Positions 45,038-64,000 of a DNA stretch of 64,000 bases are shown here, one piece after another. How positions within the stretch are numbered: position 1 is the first letter of the stretch; every line of letters begins with the position of its first letter. The notes under the pieces were generated by a model that made no database searches, had not been told where the DNA came from, and saw only the letters and a program-made list of their open reading frames with translations. A program made the translations under genes and the position numbers. The stretch is from assembly GCA_016169945.1 (NCBI GenBank), contig JADLSH010000249.1:868001-932000 (forward strand). The letters run 5' to 3'. Origin of the DNA: Trachythela sp. YZ-2020. Taxonomy: Eukaryota > Cnidaria > Anthozoa > Malacalcyonacea > Clavulariidae.

Positions 45038-47659
45038 ATGGATTTACATTGTCAAGAAGGATTTGGGCTTCGGCAGAGCTATAAAGATCCCGTTTTGTTA
45101 AACGATGACCGCGTTTTAAACAATTTACTCACGAACGAAGAACGATATATGCCTAATGGCAGCTACTTTATAGTGGTGCAAAGAGACATTAAACTTTACA
45201 TGCGTAAAATGGTTGCAACTTGGATGCTTGAGGTAAAAGAGGTTATTATTGTTTTAAAGTAGATCTAAAATATTTCTCTATTGTAAGCTAAAATCGTGGA
45301 GCCAATATTTTTTCTAAAAATATTGTTAATTTAACTGTATTGTATATTATAATATCGGGCGGTTGACCGTTTTATTGATGTTGCTCAATATTATTTATTT
45401 ATTATATTTATTTTTTTAATATTTTCTAGGTTTGCGACGAACAACAATGCCAAGAGGAGGTTTTTCCATTATCTATGAACTATTTAGACAGATTTCTAAA
45501 CGTACAAGAAATTAAAAAGAGCCGTTTACAGCTTCTTGGCGCAAGCTGCATGTTCCTCGCAAGCAAACTCCGCGAAGCGAAACCCTTGTCTGCTGAGAAA
45601 CTCGTTATTTACACAGATAACTCTATCACCTTAGACGAACTTATGGTAAATAAAAAGCCCACTATTTTTATCAATAAATTGTTAAAAAGTAGCTTAAGAA
45701 ACAGCTTTGATACGTCCGTCAAATCGTACAAAAAACTTTAGTTTTAATGCTCTTTCATAGAGGGACGACAATTAGTTTTGATATTTGATGCTAATTTTTT
45801 TTATCAAAAACGTGTTAACTTACAAAAGGGCTTTCTGAATCATTCTAGAGTTGGGAGTTAATCGTTTTGGATAAACTACAATGGGATATATCTGCGATTA
45901 CACCACATGATTTTCTCGACCATCTATTCGCGAGGTTACCATACGAGCTGAACGAAGAAAGGCAATCGCTCGTACGAAAACACGCTTCCACGTTCATTGC
46001 GCTGTGTTGTACTGGTGAGTTCTGCCTTTCTATGTTAAGAAAAATAAACGAATGGGAAAAAACCCCTTCTTTCCTGCACAAAGTCTCGTGTTTCTGCTTT
46101 TCCGATGCGAATTTCCTCTTCAAACGAAACGCTATCATTAGAGATGCCATGCCGAATTTTTAATGTCGTTCCGGCGCCAAAACAATTTTTCAAAATATTT
46201 TTTTTGATATTTCTATTGTATTTCCTCGGCGGGAAATTGTGTAACTTGTTTTGGTTTTGTCCATGAAACACTAAGATGTTTTCTCTGATTTTTTAACGTA
46301 AAATTGGCTGTCTTATCGATGGAAATAATACTAAAAAAACACACACAAAAGGTCATTTATGAAATAGTTTTTGTTGACCAGAAATGCGGAATTTCATAAT
46401 TTGGTATTTAAACACGAGGACAGGAAAGCGCGGTTTCTTTTGCATTTGAACGCGGAGGATTTGTGTTTGTTTGTTTAATATTAATTTATTTTTTCTGTCG
46501 ATTTAGACTTTAGATTTGTACTATATACACCAAGCATGATCGCGGCGGGAGCAGTTTGCGCTGCAATGGCGGGCTTTCAACACGAAGTTCAAACGTCAAG
46601 GCAAGCTATGCTGGAAATAATGCACCAAATTACAAACATCGAACAAGTACGGTGATATTTATTAAAAATATTTTGTAAATAAAGTCTGTCACTTGTAGCG
46701 GACCAATATGACACGTTTATATTAAAGCCAAACCGCAAAATGCCGAAAGTCAAAATTGATATACTCCTATTTGGAGAGTACAGGCAAGATGTTTATATCA
46801 AGCACACTTTGTAAACTTTCACTTTTGAAATTTTTATTCCAGATCATTTCAGTGTCCTCACCTCCTTAAGGGGGGAGGGTGGTGTCCTCACCTCCTTAAG
46901 GGGGGGGGGGGGGGGGCGTGGTGTCCTCACCTCCTTAACAGGGGATGTTTTCTAAGTCGTTGGGGGGTTTTCTAAGTCGCACATAAAACTAAACTTTGAA
47001 AGCCTACATACACCATTAACCATTTAGCTAGCATGAAAATATTTGGCATAAAACTAATTCAAAACAAGACCGCTTCAATACCAAGAAATTGCATGATTTT
47101 TCCTTCCTGGATTTTGATGTTTTGACTACTTTGGAGATCAGTATTTAGACTCAAATATTCACAATTTCCTACTACTTAAAACGCATGAAATTTTTCCCAA
47201 AGCGTAGGAAATTGTGATTTCTGTTAAACCTCCCCCTCAGGCACCATTTGTCTCTCCATCTTTTGGCTTCAGGTGATTTTACGCCAAACCGAGGACGATA
47301 GTCGATGAGATTTGAAACTCGCACACGACTACCAACTCTCATCGACTCTCATCAACTTTGAGCTGGTTCAAATTTTGATGAATAGTTGATGCTACGCGTG
47401 GTAATATCCAGTCAACTCTCATGCAACTCTTGTTCTCCGTTTGACCGGGGTACGAGAGTTCAAGAAACTCTCATGCAAACTCTCGCTTCGTGCTCTCATG
47501 AACCACATCTTTTCATTTTTGCAGGAATGTCTGAGTTCTTGCCAAGATTTAATAGAAGACGCACTGCAATTGAACGTTACGGGAGCACAAGTCAACGAAA
47601 CGAAAATAGGAGAACAGCCAACGACACCGACAGACTTGCAAGCTGTTGAATTCTCGTAG
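45038..47659 (+). CDS. CCND: cyclin D, complete, five exons
   Basis: Exons are 45038-45232, 45430-45645, 45849-46014, 46507-46646 and 47525-47659 (TAG). All have GT-AG borders and continuous phase, giving 283 residues. D-type cyclins bind and activate CDK4/6 and drive G1 progression by phosphorylating Rb-family proteins. The N-terminus MDLHCQEG carries LxCxE (L3, C5, E7), the Rb-pocket motif typical of D cyclins. [18 protein letters not shown] and [18 protein letters not shown] lead into cyclin box 1, with [26 protein letters not shown] and [12 protein letters not shown]. The second fold holds [28 protein letters not shown] and [16 protein letters not shown]. The C-terminal TPTDLQAV matches the TPTD degradation phospho-site (T286 context in mammalian D1). 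The usual length is about 290. Poly(A) signal AATAAA is at 47738-47743. Confidence 0.96.
46850..46950. repeat. G-rich tandem repeat in cyclin D intron 4
   Basis: Three copies of GTGTCCTCACCTCCTTAA followed by G-runs: GGGGGGAGGGTG, then an uninterrupted G-run of about 18, then AACAGGGG. The unit is about 33-42 bp. It is a candidate G-quadruplex or R-loop on the coding strand. Confidence 0.8.
47290..47505. mobile_element. AACTCTCAT MITE fragment in cyclin D intron 4
   Basis: CAACTTTGAGCTGGTTCAAA...TTTTGATGAATAGTTGATG, then CGTTTGACCGGGGTACGAGA and repeated ACTCTCATG, match the family at 3632. It ends about 20 bp before the acceptor of the last cyclin D exon. Confidence 0.65.
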
Positions 47660-47779
47660 CATACCTTAGTTTAAACTAGATCGCGCGCGCGTGTTTGTTC
47701 GTAGAGTTTTTCTACATAGCACAATGTATATAATGTTAATAAAAGAATTTATACAGAAATTTGGGTAGTTTTTTTGTAA

Positions 47780-48160
47780 AGTATTTTTGCAGCTTCTCTG
47801 TTTCAGTAAGGGCCAGGTTACTACAGGAGAAACTTGCATCTTTACAATAATATATGAAGTTCAACTCACTTCATCTAGACTGGTCAGTTCTCTATCAGTT
47901 CTAAACTGTCAGACTACACGGGAAACCAAAACTAACTTTATTTATATTGCATATCAGCTCTATCTAGTCCTAAACTGTTCTCCCTAGACTCCAGTAAGAG
48001 CCATTCTTTTTGCCCCAGTGTTACTACATGAAGAAACCTAACTAACTTTATATTGGATAGCTCTAGCCAGTTTTAAACTGCCTCCCTAGACTCCTAGAGG
48101 TCAAGCAAGGGGCACCCTTATATGTCTACTGCAGAGGAAAACCTAAACAAAATTTACATA
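47780..48160 (-). repeat. degraded SINE-tail modules
   Basis: Three diverged units (GTTACTACAGGAGAAACTTG, CTATCAGTTCTAAACTGT, GAGGTCAAGCAAGGGGC) lie just beyond the cyclin D poly(A) signal. Confidence 0.6.
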
Positions 48161-48900
48161 TTGGTGGTTTCAGTAAGATAGGGCAGCAAATGGTAGTCAA
48201 CTTCGGAAACATAGGAGCAAGAAAATGAAACCATCTCTCAATTCTATCGATTTGTCACCAAATACACGATTACTACATAATTATACTGATTACTGAAAAG
48301 AATTGACATTATATAACTGCCGGTTAGAGGTTAAATGCACATTTTGAATTTTTGATGATAAATAACTCTCAAATATAAATACTTACATATATAAAATGTT
48401 GCACAACTCCGGGGTTATAACGTCAAAACTTGGCCAAATTAAATATATAAGAATAGGTACGTTCACAGGCTGCGATTTGTCGGGCCAATTACACATACAC
48501 GTCAATGATATTTGAAAAATATGTGGCAAACGTCATCATGACGACACGTTCAACTCAAAATGTTCGTCATTAACATTCAGTAAAACCTAAAATCGCAAGC
48601 GTGTAAACGTTGTCATAAGATACTTCTTTCCACGGAGAGTGTAAACACAGACATATACTTTCAATGGGTCGACTTATAAGCGGACATTATTAAACGGGAA
48701 GGAGCAAAGTTCAATCATGTGGTCCTCGTATCGCTCAATCAATCTTGATCAAGCGGAATGTTTAGAGCTACTTGATATTAGGTCGATAGCGTGGTTCCGG
48801 GAATCAAGTGGAATTTAGAGCTCGAACGTTCTTTCAGAAATTTGAGATCAAAGCCAGAACGAGCGTGTGCTTTCTATCTCTAGGTTCCAGAGTCCCCCAT
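48161..48900. other. intergenic, dispersed-repeat fragment
   Basis: 48185-48350 carries the GTCAACTTCGGAAACATAGG...CTCTCAATTCTATCGATT repeat. The remainder has no recognisable gene or RNA. Confidence 0.35.
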
Positions 48901-48964
48901 CCCTTATCGTCGTTGTTCTAGTGTTTCTACTGGAGTAAACCTAAACTAACTTCATTTACGTACG

Positions 48965-49145
48965 GTGCTAGCGTGGGTAGAGTATAAATGAAGTTACGGC
49001 GGTTGAGTTGTGTAGAACTACCTGAAAAATACAATAAGAACTTCGACGTTTCGAGCGAAGTAAACGAAGGGCCTTCGCTCGAAACGTCGAAGTTCTTATT
49101 GTATTTTTCATGTAGTTTTACACAACTCAACCGCCGTAACTTCAT
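48965..49145. repeat. near-perfect palindrome of two PLE termini
   Basis: The left arm (AAATGAAGTTACGGCGGTTG...AATACAATAAGAACTTCGAC...TTCGAGCGAAG) and its reverse complement on the right differ at only a few positions over about 80 bp. The spacer is a short TAAACGAAGGG. Each arm contains the hammerhead-like GCTCGAAACGTCGAAG half-motif. A SINE-tail unit is split by the insertion. Confidence 0.8.
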
Positions 49146-49410
49146 TTATACTGGATAGCTCTATCAGTTCAAAACTGTTCTACCTAGAATTCCAGTAAGG
49201 GTCATCCCTTACTGATTTGGTGTTTAATACTGCAGGAGGAAACCTAAACTAAACTAACTCTGTCTATACTGAATAGCTCTATCAGTTCTAAACTGTTCTC
49301 CCTAGAGTTCCAGCAAGGGTCATCCCTTATTGATCCGGCGTTACTACAGGAGGAAACCTAAACTAAACTAACTTTATCTATAATGCATAGTTCTATCAGT
49401 TTTGAACTGG
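49146..49410 (-). repeat. SINE-tail modules
   Basis: Two to three units with CTGGATAGCTCTATCAGTTC, CTAGA.TTCCAG.AAGGGTC and GTTACTACAGGAGGAAACC. They continue the module interrupted at 48960. Confidence 0.7.
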
Positions 49411-50800
49411 TTCCGGGAATGTAATGTCAAGGCCAGGGTGTATTGCTGGCACATAGTGGCTAGTGCATGCGTGCTCTTTGCGACTGTGGTCCAGAGTCCC
49501 CCACTCTTATTGTCCCCTCCCCCTTACGCACCAGCTATCACAGCTACAATATCGTGTTGATGTAAAGGAAAACAATTTCGAGCCTCGCTACCTAAATGAT
49601 AGCACAAAGCAAACAAAATTAAACTATTGGAGACCAATTAACTACGTAGGTAGAACAGCAAGAAGAACATTGTCGAGGTCACAGGTCAAACCATGCTAAT
49701 TAAGACTCATTAGAGGAATCAAAACATTCGCGACTGCATTCCACGTAATGTTGTTCCATGCAAGATTTGAATTGCGCAAAACCAAACGTTCTCTAAATGT
49801 ATTCATATTATGAAATAATTAACACATTATCTGGATTGTTTGTTTCAAGTCCGCCACGGTCGATTGAGCACCACCTACTGCATTATACTTTGATTTTATG
49901 AAGCAAGAGCCACTGAGCCATGTTCATTATCTCTGAAGGTGATGTAGTGAAAGTGTAGGTGGTCGAAACTGATCATCTGTGATATGTTAATGCCCGATTT
50001 TATGCTGCATAAATTCGCTGGGTGACTATTGGATTAACAATATGGACTGTGGTCTTTTGACCTTCCTACGTGCGCGCCCAATTGAACACCCTACTTGGCT
50101 CATGCTTTGGGTGATAATATCAATGCACAGTGAACATAACATGTGTCCAACATGCCCAAAACACATGCTTGTGCTGGATTTGAGATTTCAACACTAGTAA
50201 GGATCTCTTATTGATCGATCCAGTATTACTACACGAGGAACCCGGAGAAAACTAGAAAGCACTTTCTTCTCGCATGGCACTATATAATGCACGAGGACAT
50301 GTAAATGGATGCAAAAAGATGTTGTTGTTGTCGTTGTCGTTGTCGTTGTCGTCTTTGAATCAAACCGAAGACACAGAGGTATTTTCACTGGCCACTATAC
50401 CACTTTGTGCGAGGGGAAAATCACGGATTTAAATCTCGCACACCTTCAGAAAAATATCACAATAGACAAATCACAAAAATATAGAATGGTAAAAAAATCG
50501 AAATTGAAGTGATTTGCCCCTCGACTTTGTGAAAACTTGTGCAATGGCCCGCACTATACCACCTTGTCAAAACTTGTGCAATGACCAATAGTCGAAAACT
50601 TATGTTCAGTTTTATAGTGTATTATGTTTACCACTCTGAGGTGGACGGAAAGCCTTAAACGGTTAATCCCCAAGAGTTAGTTTTTAGTGAGGGAGGAAAA
50701 CAGGAGTACCCGAGGAAAAAACCTCGAAACACGTGAGAGAACCAACCAATCTTTACTTATATCAGCTTGTCAAGCGCAGGGACGTTACCCAACCTAAGTA
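49411..50800. other. intergenic, no gene seen; GTT/GTC microsatellite
   Basis: 50318-50357 is a (GTTGTC/GTT)n microsatellite, open as a poly-Val frame without meaning. 50640-50790 contains the CTCGGGTACTCC-type body fragment. No gene is supported. Confidence 0.4.
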
Positions 50801-50806
50801 AATCCT

Positions 50807-50950
50807 AGCCTGCGTAGCTGGCGGTTTTAAGGGTTGGGGGTTAAGGCGAGGGTAGTTGACGCGCGGGCAGCGAAAGATTAGGGAGGCGAGGGAAAGAAGA
50901 AAATGCGGGCGAGAAAAACCTGCCTCCCAAATGCGCTAACAGGCATCTGC
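50807..50950. mobile_element. single end of a Mutator-like element
   Basis: TAGCCTGCGTAGCTGGCGGT...GAGGGAAAGAAGAAAATGCG resembles the long TIR of the element at 13052. No matching inverted end was found within 1 kb. The 152-codon minus frame over it (50841-51299) is probably spurious. Confidence 0.45.
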
Positions 50951-51549
50951 CATCCGTGCTTCCTTTTATACAATGCACAGAAAGATTATCATCACAAATC
51001 ATGATAGGGTTTTCTATTAGTTTCATTATGTTAGCTTTGCCTATCTGTACGTAAATATATGTACAGTATAATTTTAGAACAAAATGCTTCCTCATTCTAG
51101 CTTGAGAATCTACCCACACTTTTTGGGAAGATTTTGCGTGGCGGCGTTTCGAGGATGAATTCCAGCTAAGCGATTTCGTATTTGCGGAAAAGTCTAAAAC
51201 CATGTCCATATAAACATATTGTATTTTTGTGTCAACTGTACAAAAACCGGCAGAGATTTCCACACCGGATATATCCATCGTCTCCTTCCGAACGAACATG
51301 GAATTTTAATAAGACTCACAAGGTGTCTTTGGAATGTTGTTTACATACTTTGTACAAGCGTAAATATATACGCTCTGCCTACGCAATGGAGTTCTATTAC
51401 GCAGCTAATTTCGAAAGAAAACGTGTCGCGCCTTGGAGGAAACGTTTTCAAAGAGTTTTTATGAATATTTGCATCATCATAATCACGCATAGGCACACCT
51501 TTGAGATCAGCAAGGCAGTCCTTGTTGATTCAGTTTTAAAACAGGAGGA

Positions 51550-52300
51550 AATCTAACTAAACTAATTTTATTTACACTGGATAGCTCAATCAGTTCTAAA
51601 CTGTTCTACCTAGAGTTCCAGTAAGGCCAGTCCTTAGAGTATTACTACAGGAAACCTACATTAAACTAATTTTATTTACACTGGATAGCTCGGTCAGTTC
51701 TAAACTGTTCTCCTTAGAGGTCCAGTAAGGGTGATCTCTTATTGATCCAGTGTTACTACAGGAGGAAACCTAAACTAAACCAACTTTATCTATACTGGAT
51801 AGCTCTATCAGTTCTAAACTGTTCTCCTTAGAGGTCCAGTAAGGGCCATCACTTATTGATCCAGTGTTACTACAGGAGGAAACCTAAACTAAACTAACTT
51901 TATTTATACTGGATAGCACTATCAGTTCTAAACTGTTCTCCTTAGAGGTCCAATAAGGGTCATCACTTATTGATCCAGTGTTACTACAGGAGGAAACCTA
52001 AACTAAACTAACTTTATTTATACTGGATAGCTCTATCAGTTCTAAACTGTTCTCCTTAGAGGTCCAGTAAGGGTCATCACTTATTGATCCAGTGTTACTA
52101 CAGGAGGAAACCTAAACTAAGCTCTATATAATGGATAGCTCTATCAGTCCTAAACTGTTCTCCCTAGAGCTCACTGGAAGAACTTCTCAGATGCGACTAA
52201 GGCGAAATTATCATCAGACATGACAAATAACAGGAATGGAACAACGCTCCCAGAAATCGAAGACACATGTACCAACCACTGTACCAAAGTGTACTATGAT
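51550..52300 (-). repeat. SINE with tail array, six modules
   Basis: Regular units of about 117 bp (ACTGGATAGCTC..TCAGTTCTAA, CTGTTCTCCTTAGAGGTCC, ATTGATCCAGTGTTACTACA) are followed at 52160-52300 by a minus-strand SINE body and tRNA-like head. The order tail-body-head on plus is the same unit as at 3145, inverted. Confidence 0.78.
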
Positions 52301-52925
52301 AACACATATCTGGGACTTTTCAAGATGCATCTATTCGGAATTGATTTCATTTAAAAAATTTTAATTTGTCGGCTGGGAATGGATTTTGAGTGTCTGGACT
52401 GCAATCTCCAGACTATTGTCATGTGAAGTATTTTGGATTAGACTCTCAAATCTATTTTCATAACTGTTCATTCAATATAGATGTGTGGGAAGCGGCTCGA
52501 CCATGTTTTGTAAATATTTACATATACGTGGGGATTTGGAGACTGCGTTATTTTCTAACTGCGCGCATATCATCGCGTCAACTGATGAGGAAATTAACAT
52601 ATTGCGCGCGAGGTTTCAATATGGCGCGTTGAGATATGCGCTAGCTCGCCCACACACTTGATTTACACACCCAAAATACCTTCCGAGTGCTATAGCAATG
52701 TTGGGGGATATGTTTCATGACAGTTTGAAATCGAGCAGAGATTTTCAGTACGTTTTAAGAACAGAATTTGATGTGGGAAATACTGGAAAATATCAGCACA
52801 TGTAAGTGATGTAACTATGTAAGCCATCTTTCGAATTGAAAGAACCAACTTACTAACAGTTCCATAACCCTAATCCTTACCCTAATCCTAAACTTAATCC
52901 CAAACCTTTGTACCCTCTTGCGACC
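52301..52925. other. intergenic, no gene seen
   Basis: A short CCCTAATCC-type run (CCATAACCCTAATCCTTACCCTAATCC) is at about 52862-52890. A frame at 52390-52632 has no recognisable domain. Confidence 0.35.
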
Positions 52926-52929
52926 AAAG

Positions 52930-54000
52930 TTTGATTCAACATAAATTGAGTTAGTTTAGTTTAGGTTTCCTCCTGTAGTATCACTGGATTAATAAGAGAG
53001 ATGACTTTTACTGGACCTCTAGGCAGAACAGTTTAGAACTGATAGAGATATATATATATTTCAATTATTAGAGGATGACACTTACTAGGCAGAACAGTTT
53101 AGAACTGATAGAGCTATCCAGTATAAATAAATATAGTTTAGTTTAGGTTTCCTCCTGTAGTTACACTGAATCAATAACAGATGACCCTTACTGGACCACT
53201 AGACAAGCAGAACAGTTTAGAACTGATGGAGCTATCCAGTATAAATAAATATAGTTTAGTAAAGGTTTCTTCCAATAGTGACACTGGATCAATAAGAGAT
53301 GACCTATACTAGACCTCTAGGCAGAACAGTTTAGAACTGCATGATGGAGCTACCAGTATAGATAAAGTTAGTTTAGTAAAGGTTTCTTCCAATAGTAACA
53401 CTGGAAGAATAAGCCGGGATGACCCTTACTAGACGTCTAGGCAGAAAAGTTTATAACTGATGGAGCTATCCAGTATAAATAAAGTTAGTTTAGTTTAGGT
53501 TTCCTCCTGTAGTAACACTGGAAAAATAAGGGATGACCCTTACTAGACCTCTACAGTATAAATAAAGTTAGTTTAGTAAAGGCTTCTTCCAATAGTAACA
53601 CTGGATCAATAAGAGATGACCTATACTAGACCTCTAGCCAGAACAGTTTAGAACTGCATGATGGAGCTACCAGTATAGATAAAGTTAGTTTAGTAAAGGT
53701 TTCTTCCAATAGTAACACTGGAAGAATAAGCCGGGATGACCCTTACTAGACGTCTAGGCAGAAAAGTTTATAACTGATGGAGCTATCCAGTATAAATAAA
53801 GTTAGTTTAGTTTAGGTTTCCTCCTGTAGTAACACTGGAAGAATAAGCCGGGATGACCCTTACTAGATCTCTAGGCAGAACAGTTTAGAACTGATAGAGT
53901 TATATAGCATAAATAGAATTAGCTTAGTTAAGGCTTCCTCCTATAGTAACACTGGATGAATAAGAGATGACCGTTACCACTGGATCTCTAGAAAAGGTGA
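52930..54000 (+). repeat. SINE-tail array with 317-bp higher-order period
   Basis: About nine modules in plus orientation. From about 53262 the order of variants repeats: ACACTGGATCAATAAGAGAT recurs at 53281 and 53598 (317 bp apart), and the variant GAACTGCATGATGGAGCTAC and the CCGGGATGACCC variant recur with it. This is a duplication of a multi-unit block. Confidence 0.78.
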
Positions 54001-54540
54001 TGCTATTTCGCGACATAGAAATCGTCGTCAAAACGCCACACACCAATCCAAAATGTGCATTTGGCTAAAACTTTATATATACACAAGACAATTACACGTT
54101 TCGCGATCTGTAAACTAACAGTAAACTAATCTAAATTGATATCTAACCGACAAATCGGCATTAATGTTTCGTATTTAAGTAGTTCTTCAATTATAGTATT
54201 CATTTGAAAAATATCAAGAGTAATTTGGAAACATTTGAGTGAAACAACGAAATTCATTCGACGATAATAGGGTCCAGTTAAGACGACGAAGTTTGCTCAT
54301 TCAGTTGTCATACAGACAGGAAAAATATTTCCTTGTTCGAAAGCTGGCGCAGTCTTTGGAATTTTTCCTGCGCATGTGCAAATTTTCGAGGAAATATTGC
54401 TAGGTGGAAACTTGTCAATTCCCTACGCACTAGCAAACAAAAATAGGCAAGGAAAACTTTTCCAATTTTCGTGTATAGAAGCGACGAGCAAATATAACTT
54501 GTCAAGGAAGCGTTTTGAGACAAATGATAGCGATATAGAG
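54001..54540. other. intergenic, no gene seen
   Basis: AT-rich. The overlapping plus and minus frames at 54308-54652 carry no domain. Confidence 0.35.
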
Positions 54541-54680
54541 GTTTTGTACAGCGGTCATGTTGGATGGCATGAACAATAGGTTTCAAATTCTCAGGGTAAA
54601 AACAGCGAAGGCTTCCCCCCCCTGAGGATTTAAAATCTATTGTTTCTGCCATCCAACATGGCTGCCGTGCAAAACCACTT
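54541..54680. mobile_element. foldback repeat
   Basis: GGTTTTGTACAGCGGTCATG...GGATGGCATGAACAATAG (from 54541) pairs with CTATTGTTTCTGCCATCC...GCCGTGCAAAACC (to about 54680). The arms are about 44 bp around a C-tract-containing loop. The outer boundary is unclear. Confidence 0.65.
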
Positions 54681-55289
54681 TTGCAACGGTTGCATGCATG
54701 TTACTCACTGATCTGCAAAGTATACTGGATAGCGTCTACTTTTCGTGCAGAAAATGAAGCCAGTTAAACATTGCTAGACAGCAATTAGAAATCTGCCATT
54801 ACTAAGGGGACAAAAATGTACAGAAAAAATTATCGCTATTTCTTTTTAAAACGTCTTCGTTAACATATGAAGGATCTCGAGCAATAAATTTCTACCATTA
54901 TACGCAAAAATGTTGTCAATTGGTCCCATAGTAATTGTCGACTTCCGGCTTCATTTTTAACACAACACTAAATTCAGTATTATTTCAAGATCAGTGATGC
55001 TACTGCATTCCATGCATTACTTATCATCTATCATTTGCCTCAAACCTAATTTGAAAAAGAGACTTTAACCAGAAAAGGTTGTGAAGAAAGTATTGTCAAG
55101 AGTTGAACGAATCCAAAATATTTAGCGCTATTAAAACTAGTCCAAAATCAGTGGTGTCAAAACACACCTTAGAAATGGCATTGTCAAGAAGGCGAAAAAC
55201 CAAAAGAAATTAATTTGTTACCATAGAGATTTCTTTTCTGAATTCTATACTCCATTTTTAAAGAGTTTCCATGATGGGTGCGGTTAGCT

Positions 55290-55295
55290 TTTATT
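55290..55295 (-). terminator. poly(A) signal of the PP2A gene
   Basis: AATAAA on the minus strand, 26 bases past the stop codon at 55322-55324. This is the only clear signal close to the stop. Confidence 0.5.
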
Positions 55296-55321
55296 GATGT
55301 CAAATCCAAGGGGGAGGAGGG

Positions 55322-62690
<7,369 letters not shown>

Positions 62691-64000
62691 CTACATAAAC
62701 AGCCACAATACACAGTCAAAGACCATGTTCACATGAGACAAGACAAATTCGGAGCTCTCGCAAATTGGTATGCATGGGAATGCGCAAGGCAAAATCATGC
62801 AAATTTTGAGTATGGTCGCAAACTTGTTGGAGCAAAAAATTAAACTAAATCTCATCATTTAATCATTTGCCAGCCAATACAGAATGAAAAGAATAAACAA
62901 TTATTTTCTCACACCCTGAAGGCCTGAAAACTGCCTATTGACCACCATCTACTGCACGATAGTGCTTAGTGAAACCCAGCTATAAGCTGTCATGATTTGT
63001 GTCTGAACTACCAGAAAAGATCATTAAACGCACTTCGAAAACAAACTCAGAGTCAAGGTCGGATTTTGGTGGTAAGGCTGGGGGAGTTGGAAACATTTTA
63101 GGGGAGGTGCAGCGGTCCGGACCACGGCCACCCTGGGAGGATGGGGCCCAGGATGTTAGGGTTTAAGACATACTCCCCTGAAGTCAACAATAGGGCCATT
63201 TAATTATACGGGGGAAAATAAGTCGCGATTTACACAAGACGCGTCTTATATAAGACCCGAACACACTCGTATAAATGGTCAAATTCTAATAAGTCGTCAC
63301 TGAATAAATCATCACAAAGCAGTAAGTACTAGACTAGTCAGGCTAGTATTAGTAGCGACAGTCAGCACTCAGTCAGACTAGCAGTACTGCAATGACCAAC
63401 TGGTAAACCTACCCAGGCAAAAGCCTGCATGTCGGAAAATTTCCAGTTATTTTGAGGAAGGTTGGGAAAACCCAAAATCCTAACCGGAGGAAGGTTGAAA
63501 ACGTTTTGCAAACTGCTTGTCAGGAAGTTACAAAGCCACATTCCTAACCTCCTAACAAGAGCCTTTATGCGAAATTTCGAAGTGTTTTTATCTTTTCAGG
63601 TAGCTCAGACATAAACCTATTTTGGAGTCAGTCAGACTTACGCAACTGAGACAAATACACAAACACACGCACAGACAAATGTAGCTGTATTCTAGAGTCA
63701 GATCTTCACTATAATCAGACCAACTAACCAAATACAGCAATGTTTGATCTAGGCCGAGAGCAGGACACGAGGGAATTATGAGTCCCTTATGCTCAAAGGT
63801 CAGCCACAAGTTAAATTAGAATACTGCTGCAGTGGTTTGTGCCTGAACTATCTGAAAAAGATTGAAAACTCTTCGACATACTTGGAGTGAACGCCTTAAT
63901 TTTAACTTCGGTATGGTTCTAACTTCCTGAAGAAGGGCCTTTGCTCGAAAAGTCAAAGAAATTTATCGACTTTTTTCATGTCGTTCAGACACAAACCACG
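62691..64000. other. PP2A intron with PLE-terminus relics
   Basis: 62810-63000 is a dispersed repeat fragment. 63540-63615 and 63825-64000 carry AACTTCCTGAAGAAGGGCC.TTGCTCGAAA-type motifs and GTGGTTTGTG.CTGAAC in inverted arrangement. The GTGGTTTGTGCCTGAACTA at 63834 is answered by TTCAGACACAAACCAC at the window edge. No upstream PP2A exon was found. Confidence 0.5.

Noticed and set aside
50841..51299. 152-codon minus-strand open frame
   Set aside because: Its C-terminal third is the end of a Mutator-like repeat, and no conserved motif or splice context supports it.

Overview
This is an intron-rich, transposon-rich stretch of animal nuclear DNA. Five conserved metazoan protein-coding genes can be read. 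The dispersed repeats (a Penelope-like element with a GIY-YIG endonuclease, many short TIR elements, and a tRNA-headed SINE with an expandable tail) fit a cnidarian, possibly an anthozoan. That placement is inferred from overall character, not from a diagnostic gene. Codon use, GT-AG introns and low gene density exclude a prokaryote.

Layout. (1) 1-1250: pieces of a Penelope-like retroelement in inverted arrangement. (2) 1509-5987, plus strand: the last five exons (381 residues) of a T-complex-11-like gene; the 5' exons lie outside the window. Its introns hold a SINE, two TIR elements and a 110-bp tandem array. (3) 6100-8570: three hAT-like TIR elements. (4) 8951-10432, minus: an intronless BTB-BACK-PHR gene of the BTBD6/BTBD3 type. 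(5) 10433-13800: no gene; a TTAA-flanked element and a Mutator-like element with a 9-bp target duplication. (6) 13807-27608, minus: a complete 16-coding-exon annexin A7/A11-like gene (556 residues) with a Gly/Pro/Tyr-rich N-terminus and four annexin repeats. Its introns contain large foldback elements. (7) 27609-44700: about 17 kb without a supported gene, made of TIR elements, SINE tails, a LINE fossil and G-tracts. (8) 45038-47659, plus: a complete five-exon cyclin D gene (283 residues) with its Rb-binding LxCxE motif and C-terminal TPTD motif. (9) 47700-55250: SINE-tail arrays and a near-perfect PLE-derived palindrome. (10) 55322 to beyond 62690, minus: the last five exons of the PP2A catalytic subunit, ending in the invariant TPDYFL tail. 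One intron carries a 1.8-kb, 16-bp-unit minisatellite that makes long spurious open frames. (11) 62700-64000: intron of the same gene, with more PLE-like terminal fragments.

The five genes (TCP11-like, BTB adaptor, annexin, cyclin D, PP2A-C) are unrelated household or signalling genes on both strands, not an operon or pathway cluster. The most unusual material is the repeat biology: very clean target-site duplications on non-autonomous elements, a 28-bp perfect palindrome with its own 8-bp duplication, a SINE tail amplified into homogenised arrays, and hammerhead-like folds at PLE termini. No wholly new system is evident. The protein genes were assembled by eye from splice sites and family conservation.
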